The notes under the pieces are model-generated. The model saw only the letters and a program-made list of their open reading frames with translations. It made no database searches and was not told the DNA's origin. The position numbers and the translations under genes were made by a program. A stretch of DNA of 64,000 bases from Phaseolus vulgaris (lineage: Eukaryota > Streptophyta > Magnoliopsida > Fabales > Fabaceae): positions 3,177,913-3,241,912 of the forward strand of contig NC_023750.2 of NCBI RefSeq assembly GCF_000499845.2. The letters run 5' to 3'. Positions 59,295 through 64,000 of this stretch are shown here, in pieces. Position 1 is the first letter of the stretch; each line of letters starts with the position of its first letter.

Positions 59295-59467
59295 AATCAA
59301 GAGAAAGATAAGCGTTATTAGTTAGCAAGGTAGATTAATTATTTTCTTTAGTTTCATATATATGTGTGAAATGGGGAGGTCATCTTGCTGTGACAAAATT
59401 TAAATTAAGAAAGGACCTTGGACTCTAGAGGAGGATATGATGTTGGTGTCTTACATTTAAAGCTTCC
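59295..59467 (+). mobile_element. Non-satellite insertion of 173 bp in a satellite unit
   Basis: Satellite text breaks off after actatttcgg and resumes at gaaattttgtgcaaac. About 12 bp of satellite are missing at the join. The inserted DNA holds a MYB gene fragment with its upstream sequence. The transfer mechanism is unknown; no terminal repeats or target duplication were seen. Confidence 0.75.
59371..59457 (+). pseudogene. R2R3-MYB first-exon fragment
   Basis: From the ATG the frame reads MGRSSCCDKI, a TAA stop (59401-59403), then IKKGPWTLEEDMMLVSYI, ending in a second TAA. This is the invariant start of plant R2R3-MYB transcription factors, including the first R2 helix with its first conserved Trp. 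LVSYI is closest to the subgroup that includes MYB60/MYB94/MYB96, from general knowledge of the family. About 29 codons remain, so it cannot encode a DNA-binding domain. Confidence 0.85.
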
Positions 59468-62400
59468 GAAATTTTGTGCAAACAAAGGTTATCCTCTACC
59501 AAAATTTGTAAAATTGCGCTATACTTTTTGCAATTTTTTTCTGGGACCATACAACGTTGAAAAGTTCCAAAAAAATTAACACAACTACTTTCATATGTTG
59601 TTTGCACCCTTCTAAGGAGGCACGTCCACAAAAAAATCACAAAAAGGAGATATAGGAAAAAATATCCAGGATGTTTTGTTCTCGAAAAACCGGTTTTGTT
59701 CACTCTCGGTCTGGGACTTACTACGCCTTATACCCCTGATCTTTTGGTCTGAAATTTTTACCAGACATTCGACATTGTGTGTATTGAGTTTTGGATGAGA
59801 TTTGAGCCCCAAATTCATCCCATAAGAATTGCAATAAATTTTTTATTCATCACTACCAGGGTTGAAAGGAATGTTCGTTTGTGTGTGAAACTGTTTCATT
59901 TTTTCCCAAGGTGAATACTCATCCGTTTGACGTGAAATTTGTCGCTTTTGATCCCAATTTCAGTTGAGATTCTTACTTGGAATTTCAACAAAAAACTATT
60001 TCGGGAGAATTTTCCAAAATTTTTGTGCAAACCAAAAATTCCAAAATTATTCACACAAGTACTTTCATATGTTGTTTGCACCCTGCTAAGTAGGAACTTC
60101 CATAAAAAAATCACAAAAAGTAGATATATAGAAGAAAATGCAGAACGTTTTGTTTTCGAAAAACCAGTTCTGTTCACTCTCAGTCTGAGACTTACTACGC
60201 CTTATTCCCCTGATCTTTTGGTTTTAAATTTTTACCAAAAATTCATCATTTTCTGTATTGAATTTTGGCTGAGACTTTAGACCCAAATTAATTTTACAAG
60301 ATTTTTTAATAAATTTTTATTCATCACTGTCGGGGTTGAGAGAAAGGTTCGTTTGTGTGTGAAACTGTTTGATTTTTTTCCTAGGTGAATACTCATTTGT
60401 TTGTCGTGAAATTTGTCACGATTTGTCTCAAATTCAGTCGAGATTCTTACATCGAATTTCAACAAAAAACTATTTCAGGAGAATTTTTCAGAAATTTTAT
60501 GCAAACCAATGTTATCATCTACCAAAATTTGTGAAAATTTGCCCTAATTTTGCAAATTTTTTCTTGGACCATACTGCGTTGCAAAATTCCGAAAAAAGTC
60601 ACATAATTACTTTTATATGTTGTTTCTACCCTACTAAGGAGGCACGTCCATGAAAAAAATCACAAGATGGAGATATAAAGAAGAAAATCCAGGACGTTTT
60701 GTTTTCGCAAAATCAGTTTTGTTTACTCTAGGTCTGGGACTTACTACACCTTATTCCTCTGATCTTTTGGTCTCAAAATTTTACCAGGCATTCGTCATTG
60801 TCTGTATTGAATTTTGGCTGAGATTTTAGCCCCAAATTCGTTCGACAAGATTTGGAATAAATTTTTAATTCATCACTGCCGGGGTTGAAATGAAGGTTTG
60901 TTTGTGTGTGAAACTGATTGATTTTTTCGCTAGATGAATACTCTCCCGTTTGACGTGAAATTTGTCGCCTTTTGTCCCAAATTCAGTCGAGATTCTAATG
61001 TGGAAATTTAACAAAAAAAATATATTTCCAGAGAATTTTTCAGAAATTTTGTGTAAATCAAGCCTATCCTCAACCAAAATTTGTGAAATTTTGTCCTACT
61101 TTCTACAATTTTTTTCTTGGACCATACTGTGTTGAAAAATTACGAAAAAAATTCACATAAGTACTTTCATATGTTGTTTACACCTTTCTAAGGAGACACG
61201 TCCATAAACAAATCACAAAAAGGGGATATAGGGAAGAAAATCCAAGACGTTTTGTTTTGAATAACCGGTTTTGTTCACTCTCGATCTGGGACTTACTACA
61301 CCTTTTTCCCCTGGCCTTTTGGTCAAAAAATTTTACCAGACATTCGCCATTGTGTGTATTGAGTTTGGTTGAGATTTGAGCCCCTAATTAGAACCACAAG
61401 ATTTATAATAAATTTTTTATTCATCATTGCCAGGGATGAAATGAAGGTTTTTGTGTGTGAAACTGTTTGATTTTTTCCCTAGGTGAATACTCATCCGTTT
61501 GACGTGAAATTTGTCGCGTTTAGTCCCAAATTCAGTCGAGATTCTTACGTGGAATTTTAACAAAAAAATATTCCCAAAGAATTTTTCAGAAATTTTGTGC
61601 AAACTAAGGCTATCCTCTACCAAAATTGTGAAAATTCGCCCTACAGTCTGCAATTGTTTTCTCAGACCATACTGCGTTGAAATTTTTTGAAAAATTCATA
61701 GAAGTAGTTTTATATCTTGTTTGCACCCTGCTAAGGAGGCACGTCCATAAACAAATCATAAAACGGAGATACAGAGAAGAAAATCCAGGACGTTTTGTTT
61801 TCGGAAAACCGATTTTGTTCACTCTCGGTCTGGAACTTACTACTCCTTATTCCCCTGGCCTTTTGGTCTGAAATTTTTACCAAGGATTTGTCTTTGTGTG
61901 TATTGAGTTTTAAACTGATATTTTAGCCTCAAATTCGTCCAAGAAGGTTTGCAATAATTTTTTTATTCATCACTGATAGGGTTGAAAAGAAGGTTCATTT
62001 GTGTGTGAAACTGTTTGATTTTTTTCCTAGGTGACTCATCTGTTTGATGTGAAATTTATCGCGTTTTCTCCCAAATTCAATTGATATTTTTACGTGGAAT
62101 TTCAACAAAAAAATATTTTCAAATAATTTTTCAGAAATTTTGTGCAAACCAAGGCTATCCTCTACCAAAATTTGTGAAAATTCGCCTGACTTTTTGACAA
62201 TTTTTCTAGGACCATATTGCGTTGAAAAATTCCGAAAAATTTCACAAAAGTACTTTTATATGTTGTTTGCACCCTGCTAAGTATGCACGGTCATACACAA
62301 ATCACAAAAATGACATATAGGGATGAAAATCCAGAACGTTTTGTTTTCGAAAAACCAGTTTTGTGTACTCTCGGTTTGACACTTACTATGCTTTATTCCC

Positions 62401-62662
62401 CTAGTCTTTTGGTCTAAAATTTTTACTAGACGTGAAATTTGTCGCGGTTTGTCCCAAATTCAGTCGAGATTCTTACGTGGAATTTCAACAAAAAACTATT
62501 TCGGGAGAATTTTTCAGAAATTTATGCAAACCAAGGTTATCCTCTACCAAAATTTGTGAAAATTCGCCCTAATTTCTACAGTTTTTTTCTTGGACCATGT
62601 TGCGTTGAAAAATTCCAAAAAAAATCATAGAATTACTTTTATATGTTGTTTGCACCCTGCTA

Positions 62663-62810
62663 ATTAAGTGATTTATCACTTGGGCGTTATTGGGCTCGCC
62701 TGAGCGAGTTGCACGAAAAAAGGCTCAATGTCACTCATCTCTCTTGGGTGAGATTGTGCTCGCTTGGGCGAGATCCCCAGGGGTGTTTGGCTTAGGATTA
62801 TTTTATCAAT
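62663..62810. repeat. GC-richer segment with repeated CTCGCYTGRGCGAG near-palindromes
   Basis: CTCGCCTGAGCGAG (62695-62708), CTCGCTTGGGCGAG (62759-62772) and a weaker version (about 62740-62753) lie just past the satellite edge. The element type is unknown. Confidence 0.6.
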
Positions 62811-62814
62811 TAAT

Positions 62815-63624
62815 ATCATAAGTGTTTGTATTTTAATATTATTACTGAAATTAATAATAACTAATTATTTTTTATTTTAAAATTAATTTTTATTTAATAA
62901 TCTTGTCATTTTAAATATTAATTTGATCACTCTTACGAACATTATTTCACTAAATTTCATTAATTTTTAGATTTATTTGTAGACACAAAAATTTCATTTA
63001 TTTTTATATTTTTTTGTAAACACAAAATAAAATTTATGTTATTTCTAAACAATTATATTCTAATTATATAGATAAATTGATTTACCATATTCAATTGAAT
63101 CATACTTTACAAGACATATATACAACTACATAACTCTAGACCTGTTTTCTTGATACTAATCTCATGTAAATTTAATTACATGTGAAGAGATTGAAATGAA
63201 ATGTTTAAAATAATTATAAAGAAAATATCATTCAGTGATTTAATTCAATTAAGAAACCTTAGAATTTTAGAAAGTTAAAGAAAAAATAAAGAAATTCTGA
63301 ATTGTAAAGTGCATGGTATAATTATCAAGGCATGTAGAGACAATTTGAATTGAAGAACTGAATTGTTGAAGAAGTTCAACAATGGTCGAATGTAAAAAGT
63401 AGAGAAAAAGCTCGAATCTAAAATATTACTCAAGTTTAAAAACGAGTAAAAGATGGTAAAATACTTGAATTCAAACTCAACTCAAAAATTTCACTTTCCG
63501 TTAACATGGTAGTAACGGGTTATTACAACAAGAAACGATGCCAAACCATAAATATGCATGAAACACGAAAATAGAACAACTAAGAAACACTTCCAAAAAC
63601 AGTTATAGATAATCACCAATGCTC
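62815..63624. other. AT-rich intergenic DNA with a foldback-family trace
   Basis: About 62840-62920 carries diverged phrases of the CACTA foldback family (aataataactaattatttt). The last 150 bp should be the 3' UTR of the GTP cyclohydrolase gene. Confidence 0.45.
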
Positions 63625-64000
63625 TTAAAGAGATTCAGCACTTGGAATACTCTTCAGGAACATAGCTCTTGCAGCAAGATCAGTTGAAAAACGTCCCAAT
63701 GCAGCAATGGTAGCAGTATTACTACCAAACTTCTCAATTCCCCGAGACATCATACATGTGTGACTTGCTTCCACCACCACCACCACATTTTCACCAATCA
63801 ATGAAGAAACTGTTTCTGCAATCTGCTTGGTGAGCCTTTCTTGAACCTGGAGCTTAACCCCAAAGAAATGCACTATTGTCTGCAAAAGGGATTTCTCAAT
63901 CTCAAACCCTGGGGAAGTGAAGTATCCTATGTGAACAACACCATGAAATGGAAGCAAATGATGCTCACATTGTGACAGGAAAGGCAAGTTCAGCTCTGAG
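63625..64000 (-). CDS. GCH1: GTP cyclohydrolase I, C-terminal part (runs off the window)
   Basis: The frame enters from the right edge without a break, as S-E-L-N-L-P-F-L-S-Q-C-E-H-H, and ends in a stop at 63625-63627, giving about 125 residues of the C-terminal domain. The enzyme converts GTP to dihydroneopterin triphosphate, the first committed step of pterin and folate synthesis. In plants it is a cytosolic protein with two tandem GCHI domains. Visible are the zinc-site region QCEHHLLPFHG, the LQVQERLTKQIAE helix and the second zinc-site region ASHTCMMSRGIEKFG. The TTG that could pass for a start at 63987 is an internal Leu codon. The N-terminal domain and any introns lie outside the window. 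Confidence 0.95.
   Translation of the reverse strand, partial: SELNLPFLSQCEHHLLPFHGVVHIGYFTSPGFEIEKSLLQTIVHFFGVKLQVQERLTKQIAETVSSLIGENVVVVVEASHTCMMSRGIEKFGSNTATIAALGRFSTDLAARAMFLKSIPSAESL

Larger units (their letters stand above)
57035..62662 (-). repeat. Satellite block 3, reversed
   Basis: The same 545-bp satellite in opposite orientation. The reversed anchor (actcatccgtttgacgtgaa) recurs near 57043, 57558, 58102, 58661, 59200, 59911, 60388, 60938, 61489 and 62032, with a partial unit at 62419. Typical spacing is 540-560 bp. One unit is enlarged by an insertion at 59295-59467 and two carry deletions. The block ends at ttgcaccctgctaa. Confidence 0.93.

Noticed and set aside
49762..62630. 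Recurrent ORFs of 60-113 codons in the satellite
   Set aside because: The same peptide phrases recur in every unit at the satellite period and break at random points, so they are by-products of the repeat.
63985..63987. Start of a short GTP cyclohydrolase at 63987
   Set aside because: The codon is TTG and the conserved frame continues upstream to the window edge.
1..64000. A previously undescribed multi-gene system or gene cluster
   Set aside because: The four supported genes have unrelated roles and are separated by repeats. Two tandem P450s without partner enzymes are not evidence for a biosynthetic cluster.

Overview
This window looks like nuclear DNA of a legume, probably Phaseoleae (Phaseolus/Vigna group). 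It is AT-rich, its genes carry GT-AG introns, and it is dominated by plant retrotransposons, CACTA- and Mutator-type miniature elements and, in the last quarter, satellite DNA. The organism is inferred, because no database search was possible. Only four protein-coding genes are supported: two tandem CYP82-type cytochrome P450 genes (81-1764 and 13857-17251, both minus strand), a small two-exon gene for a Cys/His-rich 127-residue protein of unknown function (47047-48904, minus), and the 3' end of a plant GTP cyclohydrolase I gene (63625 to the window edge, minus).

Layout. At 1-17.3 kb the two P450 paralogues have identical exon structure (963 + 630 bp, 530 residues). The second has an intron of 1.8 kb instead of 91 bp, and a (TA)n tract where the first has its TATA box. 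Between them lie LTR-like fragments, a LINE 3' end, CACTA-type foldback elements and a decayed copia fragment. At 17.3-33.8 kb there are no intact genes: two decayed LINEs, more foldback elements, a decayed gypsy-type ORF and several dispersed repeats. At 33.9-38.3 kb is a nearly complete but broken Ty1/copia element on the minus strand with both LTRs, PBS and PPT. At 39.3-41.5 kb are three Mutator-like miniature elements, each with its own target-site duplication. At 42.6-46.2 kb is a chimeric copia locus: an outer element with two LTRs whose middle is replaced by a truncated copy of the 33.9-38.3 kb family.

At 47.0-48.9 kb is the small gene. From 49.2 to 62.7 kb is a satellite domain: a satellite of about 545 bp in forward orientation, a 2.5-kb heptamer minisatellite (GCAGGTW), 1.8 kb of degenerate telomere-like AAACCCTAR DNA with satellite pieces embedded, more forward satellite, then an orientation switch near 57,035 and 5.6 kb of the same satellite reversed. 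One reversed unit contains a short R2R3-MYB first-exon fragment. This mix resembles bean subtelomeric DNA (the khipu satellite, 528 bp, is known from Phaseolus), but that identity is inference. The window then returns to ordinary AT-rich DNA and ends in the GTP cyclohydrolase gene.

Functionally, the P450s are probably ER-bound specialised-metabolism enzymes and GTP cyclohydrolase I starts folate (pterin) synthesis. Nothing suggests the genes work together. The main interest lies in the satellite mosaic, the MYB fragment, the miniature-element families and the shared I-helix change in both P450s.
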